In this document: piece by piece, positions 1 through 7,742 of the stretch
How the letters are laid out: every line of letters starts with the position of its first letter
Position numbering within the stretch: position 1 is the first letter of the stretch
Assembly (NCBI GenBank): GCA_937897265.1
Contig: CALCPT010000312.1
Coordinates: forward strand, 1-11,213
DNA length: 11,213 nt
From: an uncultured Alcaligenaceae bacterium
GTDB taxonomy: Bacteria; Pseudomonadota; Gammaproteobacteria; Burkholderiales; Burkholderiaceae_B
Direction of reading: 5' to 3'
Translations under genes and position numbers: made by a program
Notes under the pieces: model-generated
Database searches by the model: none
Told to the model about the DNA's origin: nothing
The model's input: only the letters and a program-made list of their open reading frames with translations

Positions 1-101
1 GCGGTGTGATGACGTTGCTGGTGGTGGTGGTGTGTTGGTTAGCGGCCCCCAAGCTGCGAGACCTTGAGCTAGCAGATTTACATAACGCCAGCAAACAGTG
101 A
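1..101 (+). CDS. C-terminal end of a membrane protein, probably an MFS transporter (partial)
   Basis: An open frame enters from the left edge (first full codon at base 3) and stops at TGA 99-101, giving 32 residues. They form a hydrophobic helix (GVMTLLVVVVCWLAAP) followed by a charged tail (KLRDLELADLHNASKQ). A last transmembrane helix ending in an A-P-x-L-R-type cytoplasmic tail is typical of MFS exporters of the EntS/MFS_3 kind, which is the basis for the call; any polytopic membrane protein could end this way. It is transcribed toward the efflux operon and ends 67 bases from that operon's last stop codon. No convincing hairpin plus T-run terminator separates them. Confidence 0.45.
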   Translation, partial: GVMTLLVVVVCWLAAPKLRDLELADLHNASKQ

Positions 102-113
102 TCTCAGGCCATC

Positions 114-142
114 AATATCGAACAGCGAATATCGAAACAGCG
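114..142. repeat. Short imperfect tandem repeat between convergent genes
   Basis: AATATCGAACAGCG (114-127) is followed directly by AATATCGAAACAGCG (128-142), two copies that differ by one inserted A. The pair lies between the stop codons of the two convergent genes. It looks like a small local duplication; no function is apparent. Confidence 0.6.
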
Positions 143-168
143 CTCCAGCGGGATGCGTGTTCGTGTCT

Positions 169-1665
169 TTATTCCGAACCTTGATAAATCGCCAAGATTT
201 CATCCTGCACGCGAACAATGGGCTCTGCTTGTTTAAAGCCTTCCCAGCCACCGCCCAAGGCTTTGACAAGGGCAATGTTGGCTAAAAACTGGTTGCCGTG
301 CATTTGCCACTTGATGCGCTCGGCGGTCAGTTGGTTTTGTTGCAACAAGGCGAGTGTTTGTGCGGTATCCAGGCCTTCGCGATATCGCACTGCACTGACT
401 TTTAGCGCACGGTTCAGGTTTGTGACAGCCTCGTCTTGTTTGAGTCGTGCGCGCGAGTACTGTTGGATGCCGCTCATCGCATCTTGAGTTTCTTGCATCG
501 CGACTAGTACCACTTGTCGGTAATTGGCAAGCGTACCGGCGTAGCCCGCTTGGGCAAAGCGATAGTTCGCGCTGGTACGCCCTGAGTCAAAGATTGTCTG
601 GGTAGCGGTCAAGCCAATCGACCACAGCAGAGAGGGTAAATTCAGTAAGGTCGTGATATTGTTCGAGTCGCCACCGATAAAGGCCGGCGCGACCAGTAAG
701 GATGGAAAAAATGCGGCCTTCGCGACACCGATCTGTGCGTTTGCGGCAGCCATCGCGCGCTCTGCCGCAGCGACATCGGGCCGACGCTCAAGTAGATTTG
801 AAGGGACGCTGACCGGAAAAGCCGGTAAGGTCTGCGGCAGGCGTCCAGCTGGGAGTTTAAAACTAGCGGCGGGGGTCGCGGTAAGAGTCGCGAGTAGGTT
901 CTCTTGAAGATTGCGTAAGTTGTTCAGCAACTCAAGTTGTGCTCCGCTTGACTGCACCAGTGCCTTTTGTTGAGAGAGCTCAGTTTGGCCGGCAGCACCC
1001 AAGTCGTAGCGTTTTTGAATCAGCCCGAGTAGTTTCTCTTGCAAGCCGACGATCATGGTCAGCACGCGAATTTCTTCATCGTATTGGCGCAGCAAAATAT
1101 AAGACGATGCGACCTGTGCGGCTAACAACAAGCGCACATTCTCGGTGTCGGCTGCAGCTTGATCGGCAGTATTACGCGAGGCTTCAACGTCACGCCTCAC
1201 TTTGCCCAACCAGTCGATCTCGTAGGTCATCAGTGCAACGGGTCTGAAGTCATTTTGAACCGTTTGGATGTTGACACTGTCGTAGGTCGTGGTGGGACGA
1301 TTGGCTGACGTCAGGGTGCGTGAGGCGGTCCCTGAGACCGAGAGCGTTGGTAGCAGCGCAGCGCCACGTGCTTCGCTTTGTGCGATGGCCTGGTCTAAGC
1401 GCGCAATCGAAGCCTGGAGGGTGTTGTTGTTTTCAAGGCAGCGCTCAATCAGTTGATTGAGTGTTTTGTCGTTAAAGTGAGTCCACCATTTATCTTTGGG
1501 TTGATTGTCAGACGGCTCGGCAATTTTCCATAAAGACGCATCTGCACCGGGCAGGGTTTTCCAATTAGCCGGCATATCAAGTTCTGGGCGCGCATAGTCA
1601 GGCCCAATCGGCGAGCAACCCGCACAGGCTAACGCGATCAAGCAAAGAGCGAACGAGCGTTTCAT
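169..1665 (-). CDS. RND efflux outer-membrane lipoprotein, NodT/OprM family
   Basis: Outer-membrane channel of a tripartite RND pump; trimers of this family form a beta-barrel plus a long periplasmic alpha tunnel that docks on the adaptor. The 498-aa length is usual. The N-terminus MKRSFALCLIALACAGC is a lipoprotein signal with probable lipidated Cys17 (CAGC, so the -3 residue is Cys rather than the common Leu), followed by the typical S-P-I-G-P-D-Y-x-R-P start of the mature protein. Two TolC/OEP repeats lie at about 60-260 and 285-475. Family signatures are DWLGKVRR (151-158), LLERRPDVAAAE (291-302), IGVAKAAFFPS (312-322), FDSGR (359-363) and KALGGGW (468-474). A tail of about 24 residues follows the GGGW end. 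It is the last gene of the operon; its ATG overlaps the adaptor stop by 4 nt (ATGA), and no Shine-Dalgarno sequence precedes it, so translation probably depends on coupling. Family is clear, substrate unknown. Confidence 0.95.
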   Translation of the reverse strand: MKRSFALCLIALACAGCSPIGPDYARPELDMPANWKTLPGADASLWKIAEPSDNQPKDKWWTHFNDKTLNQLIERCLENNNTLQASIARLDQAIAQSEARGAALLPTLSVSGTASRTLTSANRPTTTYDSVNIQTVQNDFRPVALMTYEIDWLGKVRRDVEASRNTADQAAADTENVRLLLAAQVASSYILLRQYDEEIRVLTMIVGLQEKLLGLIQKRYDLGAAGQTELSQQKALVQSSGAQLELLNNLRNLQENLLATLTATPAASFKLPAGRLPQTLPAFPVSVPSNLLERRPDVAAAERAMAAANAQIGVAKAAFFPSLLVAPAFIGGDSNNITTLLNLPSLLWSIGLTATQTIFDSGRTSANYRFAQAGYAGTLANYRQVVLVAMQETQDAMSGIQQYSRARLKQDEAVTNLNRALKVSAVRYREGLDTAQTLALLQQNQLTAERIKWQMHGNQFLANIALVKALGGGWEGFKQAEPIVRVQDEILAIYQGSE

Positions 1666-2840
1666 GGGCGCTTAGGAGGAGTTTCGATTTTGACGACCTG
1701 ACCGTCGGTAATCGAGTCGAGTGGGTTCAAGACGATATCTTCATCAGCGGTCAAGCCAGCTCGAACCTCGACCTGCAAGCCATAATCGATGCCGAGCGAA
1801 ACCTTTTTCTTCACGATCTTGTTGTCTTTGACTGTGGCCACAAAAGGGCCGCCCGCACCAAAAATCAAGGCGTTTGTCGGGACAATCAACTGCTTGCCCG
1901 TCGCAATTTTCAAGGTGGCTTCAATGTAGGCGCCGGGCATCAGCACACGCCCTTCGTTGGGGACTTCGATATCAACTTGGAGCGAACGTGTCGCAGTATC
2001 AATGGCGCCCGCTGTGCGTGCAATCACCCCTTTAACCGGTTTGTCAGGCGCGCTATTTTGAGTGATTAACACTTCGTCGCCGATTTTGATCTGCCCAGCG
2101 CGATCTTGGGGTAAGTACACATAGACGTGCAGTTTGTCGACATTGGCCATGGTAAACATTGATTGAGCCGTGCCTACGTTACCGGCATTTACCAGGTCGC
2201 CCATGTTGACGTTGCGTCGGGTGATCGTGCCATCAAACGGGGCAACCACGGTGCCAAAACCTTGCAGGTCGCGCAGACGTTTTAAGACAGCTTCTGTTTG
2301 CTTAAAGAGCGCAGTTTTTTCATCGAGTTCTTGTTGCGACACGGCGTCTTCAGCACGCAGGCGCTTCCAGCGCTCGAAAGCCGTCTTGGCCAATTGAAAA
2401 TTTGCGGTGGCTTCTTCGACCTGTTTATTGACTTCGGGGATATCTAAGATCGCGAGCGTTTCGCCCTTTTTTGCCGTGTCACCAATATCTTTTAGCCACT
2501 GTTTGACGTAGCCGTTGACGCGTGAATAAATTTGAGCTTCGTGAATGCCAAGCAAAGTGCCCGGTAGTACGAGCCTGGTGTTAGGGCCATTCGCGGCGGG
2601 CTGCGCAGGCTTGGTCACCAGCACATGCATGAGGGTGTTTTGTTCAGCGCGTTGGGCTAGCACGTCGCCATAAGACCAGCGGGTGAACAAGGTCTTGGTC
2701 AACCCAAAGCCCAAGAGTAACAAGAGCAAAATGACAAATAGTTTTGTCTTTTTGATCACTCGGGCGCGACTCAGGTCATGATCGGGGCCGTGTTTATGAA
2801 ACTCAGGCAAGCCCTGATGTGCGTGGCGTTCTTCTGTCAT
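1662..2840 (-). CDS. RND efflux periplasmic adaptor subunit (HlyD/MFP family)
   Basis: Membrane-fusion protein linking the RND permease to the outer-membrane factor. At 392 aa it has the family's usual length. It has no lipobox; a single hydrophobic segment at about 33-51 anchors it in the inner membrane with the N-terminus inside. In order: first half of the lipoyl domain (about 103-136, SRVNGYVKQWLKDIGD then GETLAILDIPE), alpha-hairpin (about 137-190), second lipoyl half (VVAPFDGTITRRNVNMGDLV, 198-217), beta-barrel (about 225-310) and membrane-proximal domain (about 315-385). The cytoplasmic N-terminus carries five His in its first 21 residues (H6, H8, H15, H17, H21), which is unusual. The ATG overlaps the permease stop as ATGA; a weak GAAGAG lies upstream. 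Operon position supports its role as partner of both neighbours. Substrate unknown. Confidence 0.95.
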   Translation of the reverse strand: MTEERHAHQGLPEFHKHGPDHDLSRARVIKKTKLFVILLLLLLGFGLTKTLFTRWSYGDVLAQRAEQNTLMHVLVTKPAQPAANGPNTRLVLPGTLLGIHEAQIYSRVNGYVKQWLKDIGDTAKKGETLAILDIPEVNKQVEEATANFQLAKTAFERWKRLRAEDAVSQQELDEKTALFKQTEAVLKRLRDLQGFGTVVAPFDGTITRRNVNMGDLVNAGNVGTAQSMFTMANVDKLHVYVYLPQDRAGQIKIGDEVLITQNSAPDKPVKGVIARTAGAIDTATRSLQVDIEVPNEGRVLMPGAYIEATLKIATGKQLIVPTNALIFGAGGPFVATVKDNKIVKKKVSLGIDYGLQVEVRAGLTADEDIVLNPLDSITDGQVVKIETPPKRP

Positions 2841-5800
2841 GTAGGAGCTCTTCGTTGGTCGTTGCGCAGCGCCAGCATTCTATGAAAGGACGCAAAAAGA
2901 ACCGGCACAAAAAACAAGGTTGAAACGGTGGCAAAGAGTAGTCCGCCGATCACCGCGCGGCCTAAAGGTGCGTTCTGTTCTGAGCCTTCGCCAATACCAA
3001 TGGCAATCGGGATCATCCCAAGAATCATTGCTAACGCTGTCATCAAAACAGGCCGCAAACGAGTCGAGCCGGCCTCAAGTGCGGCAGATAAAGCAGGTAG
3101 GCCATCGGCTAAGCGTTGTCGGGCAAATGAGATCACTAAAACGCTATTTGCCGTTGCGACACCCATGGTCATGATGGCACCCGTGAGCGCCGGTACGCTC
3201 AGGTTGGTGGCTGTCAAAATCAGCATCCACGCAATACCTGCTAGCGCGGCAATCAGTGCCGCCACGACGATGAACGGATCTAACCAAGATTGAAAGTTCA
3301 CCACAATCAGCAGATAGACCAACACAATTGCCGCGAGCAATCCAACGGCCAGGCCTGTGTATGAATTTTTCATTGTCTCGACCTGACCGCGCATGACCAT
3401 CCGGCTGCCACGCGGTAGCTCTGCTTTCGCCTCATCCATGATTTTTTGAATGTCGTTCGCCACACCCGCCAGGTCACGTCCACGCACGTTGGCATAGATA
3501 TCGATCGAGGGCTGGATGTTGTAGCGCGTCAAAATCGCAAATTCCGCCGTTGGCGTTGCCGTGACCAGATTGCCTAGTAACTGCGTGCTGCGCCCGCTCG
3601 CGGCATTGGCGGCGGCTAAGACGTTTGAGGCCGCAGCGTTTGACGGGCCGACCGGCAGACGCAACAAATCATCAAGTGATTCAATCTTTGACTGTGGTGC
3701 TTGCACCTGAATTGAGTAGTTGATGTTGTTGTTGGGATTGAGCCAAAATGAAGGTGTGGTTTGCGCACTGCCCGAAAGCGGTAGCAATACATTTTGCGCC
3801 AGATCCGCAGGGGTCAGGTTCAAGCCTTGCATGCGCGTACGATCCATCGTTAGCGCAATTGAAGGTTTGTCAAGACGCTGATGAATATGCACGTCGGCTG
3901 CGCCCTTCACACCAGCAATTTTAGTGACTAGCTTGCTGGCAAGTTGTTGGTTGGCCGCGTAATTGGCCCCAACAATCTGCACGTCAATCGCTGCTGGGAT
4001 GCCGAAATTTAAAATCTGCGTCACCAGGTCAGCAGGTTGATAAAAGAATTCAACATCCGGAAAATTCTTGCGTAGCTCTGGCAAGAGGGCTTCCATGTAT
4101 TCTTCGCTTGGGCGGTGGCCCGGCTTCAGCGTGATCATAATGTCGGCATCAAAGGCGCCGATCGTGCCCGAACTACTGTAAGACAGATTAATACCGCTAT
4201 TTGGCAGGCCGACGTTGTCTAGAACCCCAGCCAGATCCTTTTCTGGAATGACTTTGCGAATGACTGTTTGCACTTCATCAGCAATGATGGCCGTGCGTTC
4301 GACCCGAGTGCCGCTTGGTGCACGCATGTGCAGTTTGATTTGACCTGTATCGACCAGCGGAAACAAATCGCGCCCAAGCAGGGCAAGGATGCCACACGAC
4401 GCAAGACAAAAGAACAGAAAACCAAAGATGAACTGTTTACGGTGGGTCAGTAAGTGACTAAGCAACAGCACGTAAGCTGTACGAAATTTCTCGAAGCGCT
4501 CGTTAAAGCGAACATGCACGGCGTAGATAGCCCGATCAATACGCCCCGTGTTAGTCATATTGCCCATCAATAGATGCGCCATGGTCGGCACTAGCGTACG
4601 CGACAAAATGTAAGACGCCAGCATCGCAAAGATCACAGCCTCAGCGAGTGGCACAAACAGATATTTTGCGACACCGCCCAAAAAGAACATCGGCACAAAC
4701 ACAATACAAATACAGAGCGTCGAGACAAAGGCTGGTACGGCGATTTCGCCTGCACCCTCCATAATCGCTTCGTACAACCCTTTGCCCATATGCATATGTC
4801 GCTCGATGTTTTCAAGCGTGACTGTGGCGTCATCGACCAAAATGCCGACTGCAAGCGCCAAGCCGCCGAGCGTCATAATATTGATCGTTTCACCCAGTAA
4901 ATGCAGCACAATCAGCGAGCTGAAAATAGAGAGTGGAATCGAAATGGCAATAATGACGGTGGTGCGCCAGTTGCCCAAAAATAGCAGCAACATGATTGCC
5001 GTGAGTACTGCAGCAATCAGCGCCTCGTGCACCACGCCTGCAATCGCTTCTTTGACGAAGATAGATTGATCGGCCAACAGTTTGACCTCGATCCCCTCGG
5101 GTAGCAAAGGTAATAAAGAGGGTAGCTTTGCTTTTAATGCGTTGACAACATCAAGCGTTGAGGCCCCGCCATTTTTGAGTGCGGTGAGCAGTAGGCCACG
5201 CTGACCGTCTTGCCGGACAATATTGATTTGAGGTGAAAACCCGTCGCGTACGTGTGCAACTTCGCGTAAAAAAGTGGTGGCACCGTTAACGGTTCGCACC
5301 GGGATGTTGTTGAGTTCGGCGATGCTAGGCGGGGACGAATTTAGCGACACATTAAATTCAGTATCGCCAATTTTTGTCGTGCCAGCGGGTAGCGTCAGGT
5401 TTTGCGTGGTGATGGCATTGATGACGTCCGATGAGGTCATCCCTTTGGCAAGCAAGGCTTGTGGGTCGATATCCACCGAGACGGCGCGTACCTTGCCACC
5501 ATAGGGAAACGGCATGGCAAGACCTGGAATTGTGACGATTTGCGGTCGCAAAATGTTAATGGCTGCATCGAATAATTCTTTTTCAGCAAGAACGGTACTC
5601 GACATCCCTAATTGAATGACCGGTACCGAGGAAGCCGTGTACTTGATAATTAGCGGCGGCGTAATACCAGGGGGCATCTGGCGCAGCACCGCCTGAGAGA
5701 CCGACACAACCTGCGCAATCGCGGTTTGGATATTGACGTTTGGCTGGAAAAAGATTTTGATGATCGCAATGCCACCCAACGACTGTGATTCGATGTGTTC

Positions 5801-6034
5801 GATGTCATTGACGGTGGTGGTGAGTGTGCGTTCGTGCGTTTGGGTGATGCGATTGCCCATTTGCTGGGCGGACAAGCCGTTGTAGCTCCAGATCACACTG
5901 ATGACTGGGATATTGATTTCGGGCAAGACGTCGACTGGGGTGCGCATCACTGCCAGTGGCGTCGTGATCAGGATGAGAATGGCCATCACGATAAACGTGT
6001 AAGGTTTCTCTAGCGCAGTTCTAACTATCCACAT
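2837..6034 (-). CDS. RND efflux permease (AcrB/HAE-like, atypical TM10)
   Basis: Proton-driven inner-membrane transporter of a tripartite pump. At 1065 aa it has the full RND size, with two internal repeats: TM1 at about 12-30, porter domain, TM2-6 at about 335-485, TM7 near 535-553, second porter domain, and TM8-12 at about 893-1050. TM4 carries GILVDDATVTLENIERH with D401 and D402, matching the AcrB proton-relay pair D407/D408. T999 in RPVLMTALAM matches AcrB T978. TM10 reads GVATANSVLVISFA, placing A962 where AcrB has Lys940. The protein is therefore HAE-like but outside the classical AcrB group, and it is not a typical metal-exporting CzcA, which carries acidic residues there. The start MWIVRTALEKPYTF is the typical N-terminus of the family; the Shine-Dalgarno sequence is weak. 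It is the first gene of the permease-adaptor-outer-membrane-factor operon. Substrate cannot be inferred. Confidence 0.95.
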   Translation of the reverse strand: MWIVRTALEKPYTFIVMAILILITTPLAVMRTPVDVLPEINIPVISVIWSYNGLSAQQMGNRITQTHERTLTTTVNDIEHIESQSLGGIAIIKIFFQPNVNIQTAIAQVVSVSQAVLRQMPPGITPPLIIKYTASSVPVIQLGMSSTVLAEKELFDAAINILRPQIVTIPGLAMPFPYGGKVRAVSVDIDPQALLAKGMTSSDVINAITTQNLTLPAGTTKIGDTEFNVSLNSSPPSIAELNNIPVRTVNGATTFLREVAHVRDGFSPQINIVRQDGQRGLLLTALKNGGASTLDVVNALKAKLPSLLPLLPEGIEVKLLADQSIFVKEAIAGVVHEALIAAVLTAIMLLLFLGNWRTTVIIAISIPLSIFSSLIVLHLLGETINIMTLGGLALAVGILVDDATVTLENIERHMHMGKGLYEAIMEGAGEIAVPAFVSTLCICIVFVPMFFLGGVAKYLFVPLAEAVIFAMLASYILSRTLVPTMAHLLMGNMTNTGRIDRAIYAVHVRFNERFEKFRTAYVLLLSHLLTHRKQFIFGFLFFCLASCGILALLGRDLFPLVDTGQIKLHMRAPSGTRVERTAIIADEVQTVIRKVIPEKDLAGVLDNVGLPNSGINLSYSSSGTIGAFDADIMITLKPGHRPSEEYMEALLPELRKNFPDVEFFYQPADLVTQILNFGIPAAIDVQIVGANYAANQQLASKLVTKIAGVKGAADVHIHQRLDKPSIALTMDRTRMQGLNLTPADLAQNVLLPLSGSAQTTPSFWLNPNNNINYSIQVQAPQSKIESLDDLLRLPVGPSNAAASNVLAAANAASGRSTQLLGNLVTATPTAEFAILTRYNIQPSIDIYANVRGRDLAGVANDIQKIMDEAKAELPRGSRMVMRGQVETMKNSYTGLAVGLLAAIVLVYLLIVVNFQSWLDPFIVVAALIAALAGIAWMLILTATNLSVPALTGAIMTMGVATANSVLVISFARQRLADGLPALSAALEAGSTRLRPVLMTALAMILGMIPIAIGIGEGSEQNAPLGRAVIGGLLFATVSTLFFVPVLFASFHRMLALRNDQRRAPT

Positions 6035-6101
6035 CCTGAACGACCCAAGCTAAGCTTTTTAAATATAAGAATTCACTAGGCAAGACGACTCTAGACCGAG
6101 C

Positions 6102-6119
6102 GGAAAATAGGTAATTTCC
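6102..6119. promoter_or_regulatory. Dyad upstream of efflux operon, possible operator
   Basis: GGAAAATAGGTAATTTCC has 5-bp outer arms (GGAAA/TTTCC) plus two more inner pairs around an asymmetric centre. It lies about 68 bases before the permease ATG and just downstream of a -10-like TATACT on the minus strand (6145-6140). No good -35 hexamer stands at normal spacing from that -10, so the promoter is only a guess. The position would suit a repressor site, but no regulator gene is in the window. Confidence 0.25.
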
Positions 6120-6260
6120 ACTAGTCTGTGAAGTGTCGGAGTATAGAGTAAGCAAGCCCCAGCAGATAGTTGTATTTTTGAGTGCAAAGGGGCGAAGAAG
6201 TTTCAAGGCGTTACAACCCAAAGTGGCGCGAACCTACGGCTTCAGGTCTTTCAGATTGAT

Positions 6261-6294
6261 GCGCCAAAAATAAAGTAATATTTAGTTTTGGCGC
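6261..6294. repeat. Strong inverted repeat between hydrolase gene and efflux operon
   Basis: Perfect 9-bp arms GCGCCAAAA (6261-6269) and TTTTGGCGC (6286-6294) are followed, after one A/G mismatch, by a further TAAA/TTTA pairing, leaving a 6-nt loop. It begins about 9 bases beyond the stop codon of the SGNH hydrolase and lies about 230 bases upstream of the permease start. There is no U-tract directly after the stem on either strand, so it is not a standard intrinsic terminator. It could be an operator, or an mRNA 3'-end stabilising hairpin for the hydrolase transcript. Confidence 0.5.
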
Positions 6295-6302
6295 GTTACG
6301 GA

Positions 6303-7637
6303 TCAATTTTTTGGTTTCGAGCGATTGGTCGCGACCAGCATCTCTAGATCAATCGAGTCACCCATGGCGTGGTAGCCAGCCCGGTTGGGGTGTAAGCGGT
6401 CGCCGGGCCCCCCGACAGTACTATCGGGTACGTATTCGGGCTTCATTTGCCCAGTTTCTACATCAAGTGTCACGACATCAAAGTCGATCACTCCAGCAAA
6501 AATAGGCGAAGACCGAATGAAGGTGTTTAAAACTTTGCGCTTTTGATCTTGCTCAGGAAACCCGTGTGCGGCGCTGGTGCTCCCTAAGGCTGTACCAACT
6601 GTGGCGCCAATCACCCGAATTCCGGCAGCATTCAGGCGTTTGACCCCATCACTCATTTGTGCAATCACTCTGCCTGTCGAGGCCATGCCATTCTTACTGA
6701 AGTCATTGATGCCTTCCAGCCAAATCATCGTGGTAACCCCTGAGAGCTGCATGACGTCACGCTCGAGGCGCATTGAAGAGGATGGGCCGCCTGGAAACGG
6801 TTTAATGGGCGAATACTCAGCTGGCCCAGCAATCTGATTGCCGCCAATGCCGGCATTCAGCACCACAACCTTGTAGCCGTATTGATGGCGCAGACGCCGA
6901 GCTAATACATCAGGCCAGCGATCGTCGCCGTTCATGGTTGAGAACGTGCCGTCTGAAATTGAATCGCCAAACGCAACGACCACCTTGGTATCGGCAGGCG
7001 CCCGCATATCGACAGCATCTAAGAAAAACCAAGAGGCAGTTGAGTACGGGAAATTTGTTTCGCGCTCATCGTGCGTTTGCACCCCCGAACCCGGCAAGGT
7101 GACATAAGAGGTCTGTAGCGCCTTGGCGTGCCAGGTCATCGGGCCGCTCGCGTCCGGTATATGGAAACTGACCGCAAGCTTGCGACCATCCAACAAGTCG
7201 TGATTGTTGGCGGTGACAAACGGTAGAGTGACCGAATCGCTCCAGACTGAGTCGCCAGGCTGAACGGTGACAGCCTGATTGCCTGAAAAGGTAACGGGTT
7301 TGTTCGTGCCGCGGACAAGTTCGGCGCTGCCTAGTTGCAGGCCGACATAGACGTCAGAAAACGTGACGGGTTGTGTACCAAGCGCATTCGATAAGCGGAT
7401 ACGTGTTTGCTCACCCCAGACTCCTGGTTTGACCATCAAGCGAAACGATTGGTTACGCGCACCCGTGGCTGGCGTCGGAAACACCACATGCATGTTTGGC
7501 TGCGCCGAGGGGTTGCCCGTTGGGTAGGGACCTTGGATGGATGCTGCCCAGCTTGTGACCCATTTCATCGGTTCAGTCGCCCAAGTGGGTTGCAGCGGCA
7601 AGGCAAGCAAAGCGAGCAGTGCGAGAATGATGCGCAT
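6303..7637 (-). CDS. Secreted SGNH/GDSL-family hydrolase (esterase/lipase-like)
   Basis: Exported serine hydrolase expected to cleave ester bonds in an unknown substrate. A 444-aa protein with a clear Sec signal, MRIILALLALLALPLQPTWA, with likely cleavage after A20. Residues about 25-210 form a separate beta-rich N-terminal region starting with the W-x-x-S-W-A-A motif seen in many GDSL family lipases. The catalytic domain has every block: I, AFGDSISDG with nucleophile S226; II, NAGIGGN (261-267); III, EGINDF with N311; V, DRLHPN with D413 and H416. The start is supported by AAGGGG (7645-7650) seven bases upstream. It follows the ligase gene on the same strand after 105 bases, a gap long enough for its own promoter, but read-through is possible. 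A strong inverted repeat lies just past its stop. Carbohydrate acetylesterase and lipase-type activities are equally open. Confidence 0.9.
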   Translation of the reverse strand: MRIILALLALLALPLQPTWATEPMKWVTSWAASIQGPYPTGNPSAQPNMHVVFPTPATGARNQSFRLMVKPGVWGEQTRIRLSNALGTQPVTFSDVYVGLQLGSAELVRGTNKPVTFSGNQAVTVQPGDSVWSDSVTLPFVTANNHDLLDGRKLAVSFHIPDASGPMTWHAKALQTSYVTLPGSGVQTHDERETNFPYSTASWFFLDAVDMRAPADTKVVVAFGDSISDGTFSTMNGDDRWPDVLARRLRHQYGYKVVVLNAGIGGNQIAGPAEYSPIKPFPGGPSSSMRLERDVMQLSGVTTMIWLEGINDFSKNGMASTGRVIAQMSDGVKRLNAAGIRVIGATVGTALGSTSAAHGFPEQDQKRKVLNTFIRSSPIFAGVIDFDVVTLDVETGQMKPEYVPDSTVGGPGDRLHPNRAGYHAMGDSIDLEMLVATNRSKPKN

Positions 7638-7696
7638 AGAGTGACCCCTTAGTAATGGTTCTGCGAGTTGTCTGCTTCAACTATGTGACTCCGATG

Positions 7697-7728
7697 ATCA
7701 TACCGACTATTCAAAGATTGCAATGCAA
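7697..7728 (-). promoter_or_regulatory. Candidate promoter with overlapping palindrome before the SGNH hydrolase
   Basis: On the minus strand a good -10 hexamer TATGAT (7702-7697) follows TTGCAA (7723-7718) with a short 15-bp spacer. The -35 region overlaps an 11-nt palindrome, TTGCAATGCAA (7718-7728). The arrangement suggests a weak or regulated promoter for the hydrolase, but the spacer is suboptimal. Confidence 0.3.
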
Positions 7729-7742
7729 AACCCTGAAGCCCG

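Noticed and set aside
16..33. GTG-rich run resembling a simple-sequence repeat
   Set aside because: In the correct frame it encodes the valines of the last transmembrane helix of the partial membrane protein, so coding explains it.
141..150. CGCTCCAGCG as a terminator hairpin between the convergent genes
   Set aside because: A 4-bp stem with a 2-base loop cannot form a stable terminator hairpin.
2928..3293. 121-codon plus-strand open frame
   Set aside because: It is antisense to the well-conserved 3' half of the RND permease gene and has no recognisable protein features; it is a shadow of codon bias.
2837..6034. Assigning the pump as a heavy-metal (CzcA) or multidrug (AcrB) system with a gene symbol
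   Set aside because: TM10 matches neither type, and the substrate cannot be inferred from sequence alone.
6021..6221. 66-codon minus-strand open frame upstream of the permease
   Set aside because: Overlaps the permease start, has no Shine-Dalgarno sequence or family resemblance, and occupies the expected promoter region.
6261..6310. Inverted repeat plus the T-run at 6306-6311 as a plus-strand intrinsic terminator
   Set aside because: The T-run starts about 11 bases after the stem and belongs to the last codons of the hydrolase gene; no plus-strand gene ends here.
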